Of a stretch of 10,559 nt of DNA, positions 1 to 6,115 are shown piece after piece. Origin of the DNA: Woeseia sp. Its GTDB lineage: Bacteria > Pseudomonadota > Gammaproteobacteria > Steroidobacterales > Woeseiaceae. The first letter of the stretch is position 1. Each line of letters starts with the position of its first letter. Below the pieces are notes generated by a model. It made no database searches. It was not told where the DNA came from and saw only the letters and a list, made by a program, of their open reading frames with translations. The DNA is taken from the NCBI GenBank assembly GCA_018701055.1, contig JABIUH010000441.1, positions 1-10,559 on the forward strand. Reading direction: 5' to 3'. A program made the translations under genes and the position numbers.

Positions 1-471
1 AAGATGGATGATTCGCATTGGGATCGAATGTTGAGCGTGAATCTAACGGGCGTATTCAATTGCACTAAACTCGTGATTGACGACATGCTGAAGAACCGTT
101 CGGGATGTGTGGTTAACGTCGCCAGTACCGCCGCGCTTAGCGGCTATGCCTATGTGGCTGCGTATTGTGCAGCCAAGCATGGCGTGCTCGGTTTGACTCG
201 AGCGCTCGCTTTGGAATACGCCACTAAGGGAATAACGATTAATGCAGTTTGTCCGGGTTTTACAGACACTGATATTGTCGATCAGACGATCGAAAACATT
301 ATGGCCGCGACTGGGCGAAGTCGCGATGATGCTTTAGCAGAATTAGTTAAGACCAATCCGCAGGGCCGGCTCATTCAGCCGGAAGAAGTGGCGGATACCG
401 TTATTTGGCTGTGTCGCCAGAAGTCGATGACCGGCCAGGCGATCGCGGTTGCGGGTGGAGAAGTCATGTGA
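1..471 (+). CDS. SDR family NAD(P)-dependent oxidoreductase, 5' truncated
   Basis: C-terminal ~156 residues of a classical short-chain dehydrogenase/reductase; the family is usually about 250 residues, so the first ~95, with the TGxxxGxG cofactor motif, lie before the window. The frame is open through base 1, so the ATG at 4 is internal. Counting from that Met, the visible SDR signs are the catalytic-tetrad Asn in SVNLTGVF (N13), the Ser in NVAST (S41), the YxxxK pair Y54/K58, the NAVCPG segment (80-85) and a C-terminal TGQAIAVAGGE. Known role of the family: reversible oxidation of a hydroxyl, here most plausibly a 3-hydroxyacyl-CoA or cyclic alcohol intermediate (inference from neighbours). 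It is followed after 7 bases by the crotonase gene, so the two are almost certainly co-transcribed. Substrate and NAD/NADP preference cannot be judged without the N-terminus. Confidence 0.93.
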   Translation, partial: KMDDSHWDRMLSVNLTGVFNCTKLVIDDMLKNRSGCVVNVASTAALSGYAYVAAYCAAKHGVLGLTRALALEYATKGITINAVCPGFTDTDIVDQTIENIMAATGRSRDDALAELVKTNPQGRLIQPEEVADTVIWLCRQKSMTGQAIAVAGGEVM

Positions 472-478
472 GGCAGAT

Positions 479-1294
479 ATGAACGACACGTACGATATTA
501 GTCCGGAACACTTTCTGTGGCAGTTAGCGGACAATGGCGTCGCGATGATCACGTTAAATCGTCCCGAGCGAAAGAATCCACTGACCTTTGAATCTTATGT
601 GGAATTAGTCGAATTATTTCGCTCGCTCGATGGGCGGCGAAATATTAAGGCGGTTATCGTTACCGGTGCCGGGAATAATTTTTGTTCAGGCGGTGACGTT
701 CACGAAATCATCGGGCCGTTGACGAAAATGGACATGGACGGTTTGCTGGCTTTTACACGTATGACTGGCAGTCTCGTGAAAGCGATCCGTCAGTGTCCGC
801 AGCCTGTGATTGCCGCCATTGACGGAATATGTGCCGGCGCGGGTGCCGCCATCGCAATGGCCAGCGATCTGCGCTATGGCACGCCGCGGTCCAAAACTGC
901 CTTTCTGTTTACGCGGGTAGGACTCGCCGGCGCTGACATGGGGGCATGCGCGATTCTTCCTCGCCTTATTGGCCAGGGACGAGCGTCGGAGCTCTTGTTC
1001 ACAGGACGATCAATGAGCGCGGACGAAGGTGAGCGTTGGGGGTGGTTCAATGCACTTGCGGACCCTGAGGAACTTATGACGCTGGCACGGTCTTCGGCTG
1101 ATCGACTCGCGTCTGGTCCGAATTTTGCTCATGGCATAACCAAAAATCAATTGAATGTTGAGTGGGATATGTCACTGGATGCGGCCATCGAATCTGAAGC
1201 ACAGGCGCAGGCTATTTGCATGCAGACACAGGATTTCGAACGTGCCTATCAAGCATTCGTCAAAAAAGAAAAACCCGTGTTTGAGGGCAACTAA
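479..1294 (+). CDS. Enoyl-CoA hydratase/isomerase (crotonase) family protein
   Basis: A 271-residue crotonase-fold protein of usual family length. I chose the ATG at 479, 7 bases after the SDR stop, over an in-frame ATG at 449 that would overlap the SDR end. Visible landmarks are ITLNRPERKNPL (24-35), the first oxyanion-hole segment FCSGGDVHEI (68-77) and the second, GICAGAGAAIAMASD (116-130). Aligned by eye to rat enoyl-CoA hydratase, the two catalytic glutamates (E144, E164) fall on A124 and R146, so simple water addition is doubtful. An Asp in GLAGADMG (D153) lines up with the catalytic Asp of dienoyl-CoA isomerase. From memory, this AFLFTRVGLAG...LPR type occurs in 2-aminobenzoyl-CoA/salicylyl-CoA clusters beside the same acyl-CoA dehydrogenase and RidA types. 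Its stop codon shares one base with the next start. Likely a hydrolase, isomerase or ring-opening step on a CoA thioester; exact reaction unknown. Confidence 0.93.
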   Translation: MNDTYDISPEHFLWQLADNGVAMITLNRPERKNPLTFESYVELVELFRSLDGRRNIKAVIVTGAGNNFCSGGDVHEIIGPLTKMDMDGLLAFTRMTGSLVKAIRQCPQPVIAAIDGICAGAGAAIAMASDLRYGTPRSKTAFLFTRVGLAGADMGACAILPRLIGQGRASELLFTGRSMSADEGERWGWFNALADPEELMTLARSSADRLASGPNFAHGITKNQLNVEWDMSLDAAIESEAQAQAICMQTQDFERAYQAFVKKEKPVFEGN

Positions 1295-2457
1295 TGTCAG
1301 ACGACAGCTATTTGCAGTGGCCGTTTCTTGAGGATAAACATCGAGCGCTAAAGTCCGAGTTAAACGCATGGTGTGATCAGCAACATTTTCAGCACGATGG
1401 TGACGTCGATGAATTGTGCAGGCAGTTGGTCGCAGACCTTGGTGCTTCCGGTTTGCTCAGGAACTGTGTTCCCGCCGAATGGGGCGGCGTGAACGAGAAA
1501 CTCGATGTGCGCAGTCTGGCCTTGTGTCGAGAAACATTGGCCTACCACTCCGGCTTGGCCGATTTTGCCTTTGCCATGCAAGGTCTAGGCAGTGGAGCGA
1601 TCTCGTTATTCGGTAACGAGCAACAAAGAGCAAACTATTTGCCTTTGGTTGCGGCGGGCAAGTCAATTGCGGCATTCGCCTTGTCAGAAGAAGAGGCCGG
1701 CTCGGATGTTGCCGCGATGGCGATGGTAGCCGAGCGAGACGGCGATGGTTTTATTCTTGACGGCGAAAAAACGTGGATTTCGAACGGGGGTATCGCTGAC
1801 TTCTATTGCGTATTCGCCCGGACAGGCGAGGCACCAGGCGCACGGGGCTTGAGCGTATTGATTGTTGACGCAACAAACCCCGGTCTTTCGATTACGGAAA
1901 GACTCGAAACAATTGCACCGCACCCGCTGGCACGAGTCAAATTTGAGAATTGCCGGGTTGCAGCTGACGCATTGATTGCCAATGCGGGTGACGGTTTCAA
2001 AGTGGCAATGGCTACACTGGATGTATTTCGAACGACGGTGGCGGCAGCTGCACTAGGGTTCGCACGCCGTGCTTTGGATGAGGCGCTAACGCATACGAGT
2101 ACGCGGCAATTATTCGGCGCACCATTAAGCAATTTGCAAATGACAGAAGCTGCTATCGCCGACATGGCGGTTGAAATTGATGCCAGTGCGCTGTTGGTTT
2201 ATCGCTCCGCATGGGTGAAAGATTGCCAGCAGGATCGAGTGACGCGTGAAGCAGCGATGGCAAAACTCTATGCGACGGAAGCTGCACAGAAGATCATCGA
2301 TCAGGCGGTGCAGTTATACGGTGGGAAAGGCGTGCAGAAGGGAAATATTGCGGAAAGCCTATATCGAGAAATTCGCGCGTTGCGCATATACGAGGGCGCA
2401 AGTGAAGTGCAGAAAGTCATCATCGCTCGACAAACCTACAGCGGACACATTTTATGA
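1294..2457 (+). CDS. Acyl-CoA dehydrogenase family protein
   Basis: A 387-residue FAD-dependent acyl-CoA dehydrogenase of full family length (usually 380-400). It follows the usual plan: alpha-helical N-domain (about 1-120), beta-domain with the FAD/substrate motif AFALSEEEAGSD (127-138) and GEKTWISNGG (157-166), then the C-terminal helical domain with RQLFGAPLSNLQ and YGGKGV. The catalytic base is visible as E367 in RIYEGASEVQ, the position used by medium- and short-chain enzymes, so alpha,beta-dehydrogenation is expected. The N-terminus (LQWPFLEDKH) and the GLADFAFAMQGLGSGAI stretch resemble, from memory, the dehydrogenases of aerobic aryl-CoA clusters rather than fatty-acid enzymes. The ATG at 1294 overlaps the crotonase stop by one base, and its own stop overlaps the RidA start as ATGA, so translation is probably coupled. 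Likely oxidises a cyclic or ring-opened CoA thioester; the electron acceptor (ETF) is not encoded here. Confidence 0.96.
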   Translation: MSDDSYLQWPFLEDKHRALKSELNAWCDQQHFQHDGDVDELCRQLVADLGASGLLRNCVPAEWGGVNEKLDVRSLALCRETLAYHSGLADFAFAMQGLGSGAISLFGNEQQRANYLPLVAAGKSIAAFALSEEEAGSDVAAMAMVAERDGDGFILDGEKTWISNGGIADFYCVFARTGEAPGARGLSVLIVDATNPGLSITERLETIAPHPLARVKFENCRVAADALIANAGDGFKVAMATLDVFRTTVAAAALGFARRALDEALTHTSTRQLFGAPLSNLQMTEAAIADMAVEIDASALLVYRSAWVKDCQQDRVTREAAMAKLYATEAAQKIIDQAVQLYGGKGVQKGNIAESLYREIRALRIYEGASEVQKVIIARQTYSGHIL

Positions 2458-2840
2458 AGCACTTGCTACCAGAGGGTTGGCCACGGCCACGCGGTTATTC
2501 AAACGGTATTCAGGCAGAGGGCTCATTCGTCTTTGTTGCCGGTATGGTCGGCTGGACTGAGGCGGGCGAGTTTCCGGATGACTTCGCTGGTCAGTTTCGG
2601 CAGTTACTAAAGAATACTGTGGCGGTATTAGCAGAAGCCGGGGCAGGCCCGGAGCATGTCGTTCGCATGACCTGGTACGTGACAGATTTAGATTTGTACA
2701 GATCCAGTTTGCTTGAGGTTGGCAAGATCTACAAAGAGTTAATGGGCAAAAATTTCCCCGTCATGGCGGTAATCGGTATCTCTGGGCTTGTGGAGCAGAA
2801 AGCGTTGATCGAAATTGAGACAACTGCCGTTATATCCTGA
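2454..2840 (+). CDS. RidA/YjgF family protein (non-archetypal, Arg-lacking)
   Basis: A 128-residue protein with the whole RidA (YjgF/YER057c/UK114) fold: YSNG (15-18), FVFVAGMVGW (25-34), the central DLD/Y segment and a C-terminal IEIETTAV (119-126). Archetypal RidA hydrolyses reactive enamine/imine intermediates as a homotrimer, using an Arg just before the last strand (R105 in Escherichia coli RidA). Here that position reads as Gly (G111 in ISGLVEQ), so the protein belongs to the broader Rid family and classic imine deaminase activity is uncertain. The start ATG overlaps the acyl-CoA dehydrogenase stop by 4 bases. In the Azoarcus 2-aminobenzoyl-CoA clusters a YjgF-type gene accompanies the beta-oxidation genes, where it may help release ammonia from an imine intermediate; whether the substrate here has nitrogen is unknown. 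Its last 11 bases overlap the end of the convergent ligase gene. Confidence 0.92.
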   Translation: MKHLLPEGWPRPRGYSNGIQAEGSFVFVAGMVGWTEAGEFPDDFAGQFRQLLKNTVAVLAEAGAGPEHVVRMTWYVTDLDLYRSSLLEVGKIYKELMGKNFPVMAVIGISGLVEQKALIEIETTAVIS

Positions 2841-4320
2841 ATAACTGTTTCTGCAATGCGAACTTCTGAATTTTTCCAACGGAGTTTCTCGGAAAATCTT
2901 TAACGGCAATCGTTTCTTTGGGAATTTTGTAACGGCCGAGACGACCCACCAACAAATTTAGCGTATCGGCATGACCAAATGACATATTGCCTTCCAGTCG
3001 TATGACCGCGATCGGGACTTCACCCCAACGATCGTCGGGCTTTGCAATGACCGCTGCCTCACGGATCGCTTTGTGTTCGATAAGTAACAATTCAATCTCT
3101 GCTGGATAAATGTTCTCGCCGCCAGAGATGATGAGATCCTTCTTCCGGTCAACGATGTAATAGGATCCCGCAGCATTTCGATAGCCTATGTCGCCAGTCG
3201 AGTACCAGCCGTCCGTAATCGCCTCGTTAGTTGCCGATTCGTTTTGCCAATAGCCAGTCATTAAATTGTCGCCGCGGATGAGAATCTCTCCACGTTGTTC
3301 ATCAGCGACTGTTTCGCCAGCGTCGTTGACCACTTTCGCGTGGCACGATGCGGCGGCACGGCCGGTAGACGCGTCATCCGGTGATGTCTCTCCGATGCTG
3401 GTGCAAATAGCGATTGGGCAGGTCTCAGTTGCTCCGTAAACTTGCAGTACAGCAACGTTCTTGTCGCGCCAACTTGAGAATACTTCTGGCGGTACGGGAC
3501 TCGCACCCGTCGTGACTGTGCGGATCTGTGGAAACAGGGCGTCCGCCCATTCGGGCAGCGCTAATATGGGTGGCATTTGTGCACTAACAATCGCGACTCG
3601 AGTTGGTCCGTCATGAATCATGGCGTCTAACATTGCCCGTGGGTCAAACTTCCGATGCAGCGTCACTGTCGCACCGACAAAAAACGAAGGGGTGGTTAGT
3701 ATGTTAAGTCCGCCTACGTGAAAGAACGGCAGACTGATCAGTGAATTGTCCTCAGGCGTTAGCTCGTGCATTCCCTGGCTGTTCTTTGCGTTAGCGAGGA
3801 TGGCTGTGTGTGACAGCAAAGCACCTTTTGGTTTGCCCGTGGTTCCGGATGTGTATAACAGTACTGCTGGCCGATCGCCGCCGTTCGCGCAATTTGTATC
3901 GGCCGTATCAATGTTCCCTTGCGCTTCAGTTGTTTCCAATCGCAAAGGGAATATCGCGCAGCTTCGATGTTTCGCTTGTGTGGCGACATCGGCCATATCC
4001 GAATCTGTGAGCAATAGTTTGGGGTCCGCATCCTGAATAAGATCGCCCAATTCGTGGGGCGTCAAGCGCCAGTTTAAGGGTACAAATATGGCGCCAAGTC
4101 GGGCGACGGCAAAAAGCGAATACAGGAACGGCGGTGTATTGAAGCCAAGAACGGCCACTCGATCATCTTGTTTAACGCCGTGACGGGTTTGGAGAATCAT
4201 TGCGTATAGCTTTACCTGCTTGTCGAACTCGGCGTAGCTAATTTTTTTGTCGGCGTAACTGAGTGCTGTTTTCTCGGGCGTAGATGATGCCCAATGATCG
4301 ATCCAGTTCGCAATGTTCAT
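2830..4320 (-). CDS. AMP-forming acyl/aryl-CoA ligase (class I adenylate-forming, ANL)
   Basis: A 496-residue ligase on the minus strand, starting at the ATG at 4318-4320 (MNIANWIDHW). An in-frame GTG at 4398 would add 26 residues unlike a ligase N-terminus, so I rejected it. All ANL core motifs are present: P-loop YTSGTTGKPKG (156-166), A5 QVYGATETCP (293-302), A7 GWYSTGDIGY (371-380), hinge DRKKDLIISGGENIYPAEIE (391-410) and the A10 lysine K483 in NSVGKIQK. Known reaction: carboxylate + ATP + CoA to acyl-CoA via an acyl-adenylate, in the cytoplasm. The substrate is not readable from motifs; context favours an aromatic or cyclic acid feeding the adjacent CoA-thioester genes. It converges on and overlaps the RidA gene by 11 bases, so it has its own transcript, presumably from 4321-4464, but I see no convincing promoter or Shine-Dalgarno there. 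Confidence 0.95.
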   Translation of the reverse strand: MNIANWIDHWASSTPEKTALSYADKKISYAEFDKQVKLYAMILQTRHGVKQDDRVAVLGFNTPPFLYSLFAVARLGAIFVPLNWRLTPHELGDLIQDADPKLLLTDSDMADVATQAKHRSCAIFPLRLETTEAQGNIDTADTNCANGGDRPAVLLYTSGTTGKPKGALLSHTAILANAKNSQGMHELTPEDNSLISLPFFHVGGLNILTTPSFFVGATVTLHRKFDPRAMLDAMIHDGPTRVAIVSAQMPPILALPEWADALFPQIRTVTTGASPVPPEVFSSWRDKNVAVLQVYGATETCPIAICTSIGETSPDDASTGRAAASCHAKVVNDAGETVADEQRGEILIRGDNLMTGYWQNESATNEAITDGWYSTGDIGYRNAAGSYYIVDRKKDLIISGGENIYPAEIELLLIEHKAIREAAVIAKPDDRWGEVPIAVIRLEGNMSFGHADTLNLLVGRLGRYKIPKETIAVKDFPRNSVGKIQKFALQKQLFRI

Positions 4321-4464
4321 AGTGTATGGTCGATGTTTCAGCAGTTGGTCTTCGCACGTAGCGCGCAAAGGCCGTACAATTGATAAGCATAATAGCACTC
4401 GAAAAATGCAGCGTGCTGCTTGATATGGCCGCAGTATTGACAGCCTATCTACTGATGGTACGCA
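4321..4464. promoter_or_regulatory. Divergent intergenic region between CoA ligase and RdhA-like gene
   Basis: These 144 bases separate two divergent genes and must contain both start regions. I see no consensus sigma70 pair on either strand. TTGACA at 4437-4442 points toward the RdhA-like gene, but the base spacing puts any -10 over the start codon, so it would need a distant start or be fortuitous. On the minus strand TATTAT (4392-4397 as read in reverse) could be a weak -10 without a good -35. A perfect 12-bp inverted repeat, GCAGC-GT-GCTGC (4408-4419), lies near the middle and could be an operator. It does not resemble the AT-rich palindrome next to the MarR gene. Confidence 0.4.
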
Positions 4465-5457
4465 ATGCCCACGAAGCAGAGAAAGTCATTCGATCCGAGC
4501 CCGGAACAGCAGGCATTATTGCCAGATGTGTCCGGTAATTCGCTGAATGGCGTTGGTGAGAAATCAGTGCGACGACCCACGCCCGTGTATTGGCATAAGC
4601 CTGATACGATTCCGCATGGACCTGCGCAAGCCTGGATGACAGAGAAATTCAATGCAGTTCCCGATTTTCGTACGATCTATGCAACGCCCGATGCGCGCGG
4701 CCCGCGAAAGCTCGACGCCGTTGCTGACGAGCAAGCTGAGGATCTTGCCGAGAATTGGAGTCAATGGGTCAAGAGCGTCGTGCTTGAAAACGAAGGAGAC
4801 TTGGTCGGAATAACCGCGCTCCGAACTGAATGGGTGTTTGAGGGGTTCGATCTGAGTAAAGAGTTGCCATGGCTTGTTGTCATCGGCATCGCGATGGACT
4901 TCGATGAATTTTCAGCTGCACCTTCCTCTGATACGGATACCCGATCAGCGTTGGAAGTTGCCGATAAATATAATCAGGGAGCGCGGTGTGCAGCTCATTT
5001 GAGCAATTGGATTCGGGGTCAGGGCTTCAATGCCAAGCCACATGCCGGGCCTTGGGCCGGATCAATAACACTTTCTCCAGCCGCGATTGAAGCGGGTCTG
5101 GGAGAGCTTGGCGACCATGGAAATCTAATCAACGACCAGTACGGCTCCTGCTTTCGGTTGGCTGCAGTGTCGACTGATTTGCCTCTCGTGTCGGATAAGC
5201 CGAAGCAATTTGGTGTTGACGATTACTGTATGCGTTGCGAGGCCTGCAACAATGCCTGTCCCGCTGGGGCCATTTCGACTGAGAAGCAATGGGTCCGTGG
5301 CGTGGAAAAGTATTACGTCGATTTCGACAAGTGTCTGCCGTATTTCAATGAAACTCACGGCTGCGGAATATGTTTGGGTGTGTGCCCGTGGAGCCGTCCC
5401 GGCGTCGCAGACAAGTTGGTGACTAAACTTGCGAAGCAGAGGCAGCAGAATGATTAG
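4465..5457 (+). CDS. Reductive dehalogenase (RdhA)-like corrinoid/4Fe-4S protein, cytoplasmic
   Basis: A 330-residue protein with the RdhA signature. An N-terminal cobalamin-binding-like domain contains GDLVGITALRTEWVFEGFD (111-129) and the stretch around AIEAGLGELGDHGN (207-220). The C-terminus is a two-cluster ferredoxin-like domain: C255-x2-C258-x2-C261-x3-C265-P and C290-x9-C300-x2-C303-x3-C307-P-W. The short GCGICLGVCPW second cluster fits RdhA better than epoxyqueuosine reductase (QueG). Y169, before the LSNWIRGQGFNA helix, and R231 fall where I expect the RdhA catalytic Tyr and a conserved Arg (by eye). There is no Tat signal and no membrane segment, unlike respiratory RdhA, and no fused NAD(P)H reductase domain, unlike BhbA/NpRdhA. 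An in-frame stop at 4453-4455 fixes ATG 4465 as the first ATG; its Shine-Dalgarno is weak. Known family reaction: reductive removal of halide using cob(I)alamin. Halogenated substrate and electron donor here are inferred, not shown. Confidence 0.85.
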   Translation: MPTKQRKSFDPSPEQQALLPDVSGNSLNGVGEKSVRRPTPVYWHKPDTIPHGPAQAWMTEKFNAVPDFRTIYATPDARGPRKLDAVADEQAEDLAENWSQWVKSVVLENEGDLVGITALRTEWVFEGFDLSKELPWLVVIGIAMDFDEFSAAPSSDTDTRSALEVADKYNQGARCAAHLSNWIRGQGFNAKPHAGPWAGSITLSPAAIEAGLGELGDHGNLINDQYGSCFRLAAVSTDLPLVSDKPKQFGVDDYCMRCEACNNACPAGAISTEKQWVRGVEKYYVDFDKCLPYFNETHGCGICLGVCPWSRPGVADKLVTKLAKQRQQND

Positions 5458-5472
5458 CCAGGTGTATCCGGC

Positions 5473-5925
5473 TTATTCGTGTGCTGCGGATAAGCGCGTT
5501 TTCAGAAGGAGTTTTTGAAGTTTCTTCATATCGGGCACCGATAATTCGGCCAGCAGATCATTGAGCCACTCTTCGTGAAGTTCGGCCATACGACTAAATT
5601 CGCGAGCACCCTTTGGCGTTAAGTCGATGTATTGAATGCGACGATCATGATCAGCACGTGTACGAGATACATAACCGTTTTTCTCCAATCGATCGATGAC
5701 TCCCGTGACGTTGCCGTTCGAAACCATGAGCTCACGCGAAAGATCCGACATGGTTAGCGGTTGTCCGGCTCTTTCGAGCTCTGACAGGACATCGAACTGG
5801 GGCAGGGTGACCGAGAAGTTAACTCGAAAAAGCGAGCGAAGCCTCTGTTCGATGACGGTTCCACAGGACAAGAGTCGCAACCACGTGCGAAGAGCCTCTT
5901 TACTGCGGTCTTCTACGTCAGCCAT
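5473..5925 (-). CDS. MarR family transcriptional regulator
   Basis: A 150-residue winged-helix regulator of typical MarR length, start ATG at 5923-5925 behind a clear GAGGA ribosome site. Helices for dimerisation flank a winged helix-turn-helix: TLPQFDVLSELE (40-51), TMSDLSRELMVSNGNVTGVIDRLEKNGYVSR (58-88) and the wing RADHDRRIQYIDLTPKG (90-106), with the DxRxxxxxLT pattern characteristic of the family. Members usually repress divergent catabolic genes and are released by an aromatic acid or its CoA thioester; MarR-type genes also sit in the aerobic aminobenzoyl-CoA clusters. Here it is divergent from the 6116 operon, whose promoter carries a strong palindrome, so repression of that operon and possibly of itself is the obvious model. 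Its 3' end faces the RdhA-like gene across only 15 bases. The effector is unknown. Confidence 0.95.
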   Translation of the reverse strand: MADVEDRSKEALRTWLRLLSCGTVIEQRLRSLFRVNFSVTLPQFDVLSELERAGQPLTMSDLSRELMVSNGNVTGVIDRLEKNGYVSRTRADHDRRIQYIDLTPKGAREFSRMAELHEEWLNDLLAELSVPDMKKLQKLLLKTRLSAAHE

Positions 5926-5931
5926 CAGAAT

Positions 5932-5936
5932 TCCTC
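5932..5936 (-). promoter_or_regulatory. Ribosome binding site of the marR-type gene
   Basis: The minus strand reads GAGGA six bases before the ATG at 5925. It is the clearest Shine-Dalgarno in the control region and supports this start. Confidence 0.75.
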
Positions 5937-5964
5937 AATAATTCAATCACATACCAGAGTCAAA

Positions 5965-5995
5965 AGTCGGGGAGCGCCACATGGGCGTAGCGACT
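5965..5995. promoter_or_regulatory. Imperfect stem-loop in the presumed marR leader
   Basis: Nested inverted arms AGTCG (5965-5969) with CGACT (5991-5995), and CGCC (5975-5978) with GGCG (5984-5987), enclose a 5-base loop. The inner spacers are unequal (5 and 3 bases), so the hairpin is interrupted. It would sit at the 5' end of a marR transcript if the proposed minus-strand promoter is right. It may be an operator half, a leader hairpin or chance. Confidence 0.35.
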
Positions 5996-6002
5996 CCAGG
6001 TT

Positions 6003-6031
6003 ATTGTGACCTTCAAACAATTCATTATCAA
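6003..6031 (-). promoter_or_regulatory. Candidate promoter of the marR-type gene
   Basis: On the minus strand TTGATA (6026-6031, five of six to the -35 consensus) is followed after 17 bases by CACAAT (6003-6008, four of six to the -10). A start near 5996 would give a leader of about 70 bases. This is a pattern match only. Confidence 0.35.
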
Positions 6032-6034
6032 TTT

Positions 6035-6063
6035 TTTACACTGAGTTATTTTAAGCATATAAT
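6035..6063 (+). promoter_or_regulatory. Near-consensus sigma70 promoter of the 6116 operon
   Basis: TTTACA (6035-6040, five of six) and a perfect TATAAT (6058-6063) are separated by exactly 17 bases. The expected start is near 6070, leaving about 45 bases of leader before the GTG at 6116. It is by far the best promoter in the window. Such a strong unassisted promoter makes sense if it is normally shut by a repressor. Confidence 0.8.
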
Positions 6064-6067
6064 AACT
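6044..6067. promoter_or_regulatory. 24-bp palindrome over the -10 box, probable MarR operator
   Basis: Perfect arms AGTTATT (6044-6050) and AATAACT (6061-6067) are centred between 6055 and 6056; three of the five inner base pairs also match, giving 10 of 12. The palindrome covers most of the promoter spacer and the entire -10 box, the classic position for a repressor. Size, symmetry and AT-richness suit MarR-family dimers, and the MarR gene is divergent 119 bases away. Binding is inferred. Confidence 0.65.
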
Positions 6068-6115
6068 TAAGCTATACGATTGAATCTGACGTAGTCGAAC
6101 GGTGGGGGGCTTGTT

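Noticed and set aside
449..478. Crotonase start at the ATG at 449
   Set aside because: It would overlap the SDR end by 23 bases and add ten non-homologous residues; ATG 479 gives ordinary spacing and family length.
1803..2165. 120-codon open frame on the minus strand
   Set aside because: It is antisense to the well-supported acyl-CoA dehydrogenase and has no recognisable domain; a shadow frame.
4321..4398. 26-residue N-terminal extension of the minus-strand ligase from a GTG at 4398
   Set aside because: The added residues show no ligase or signal-peptide character; the ATG at 4320 begins a normal ligase N-terminus.
4437..4465. TTGACA as the -35 of the RdhA-like gene promoter
   Set aside because: A 17-base spacer would put the -10 at 4460-4465, over the start codon, and the bases there do not resemble TATAAT.
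4465..5457. Epoxyqueuosine reductase (QueG)
   Set aside because: QueG shares corrinoid binding and two clusters, but its second-cluster spacing and HEAT-repeat tail differ. The GCGICLGVCPW ending and AIEAGLGELG segment fit RdhA better.
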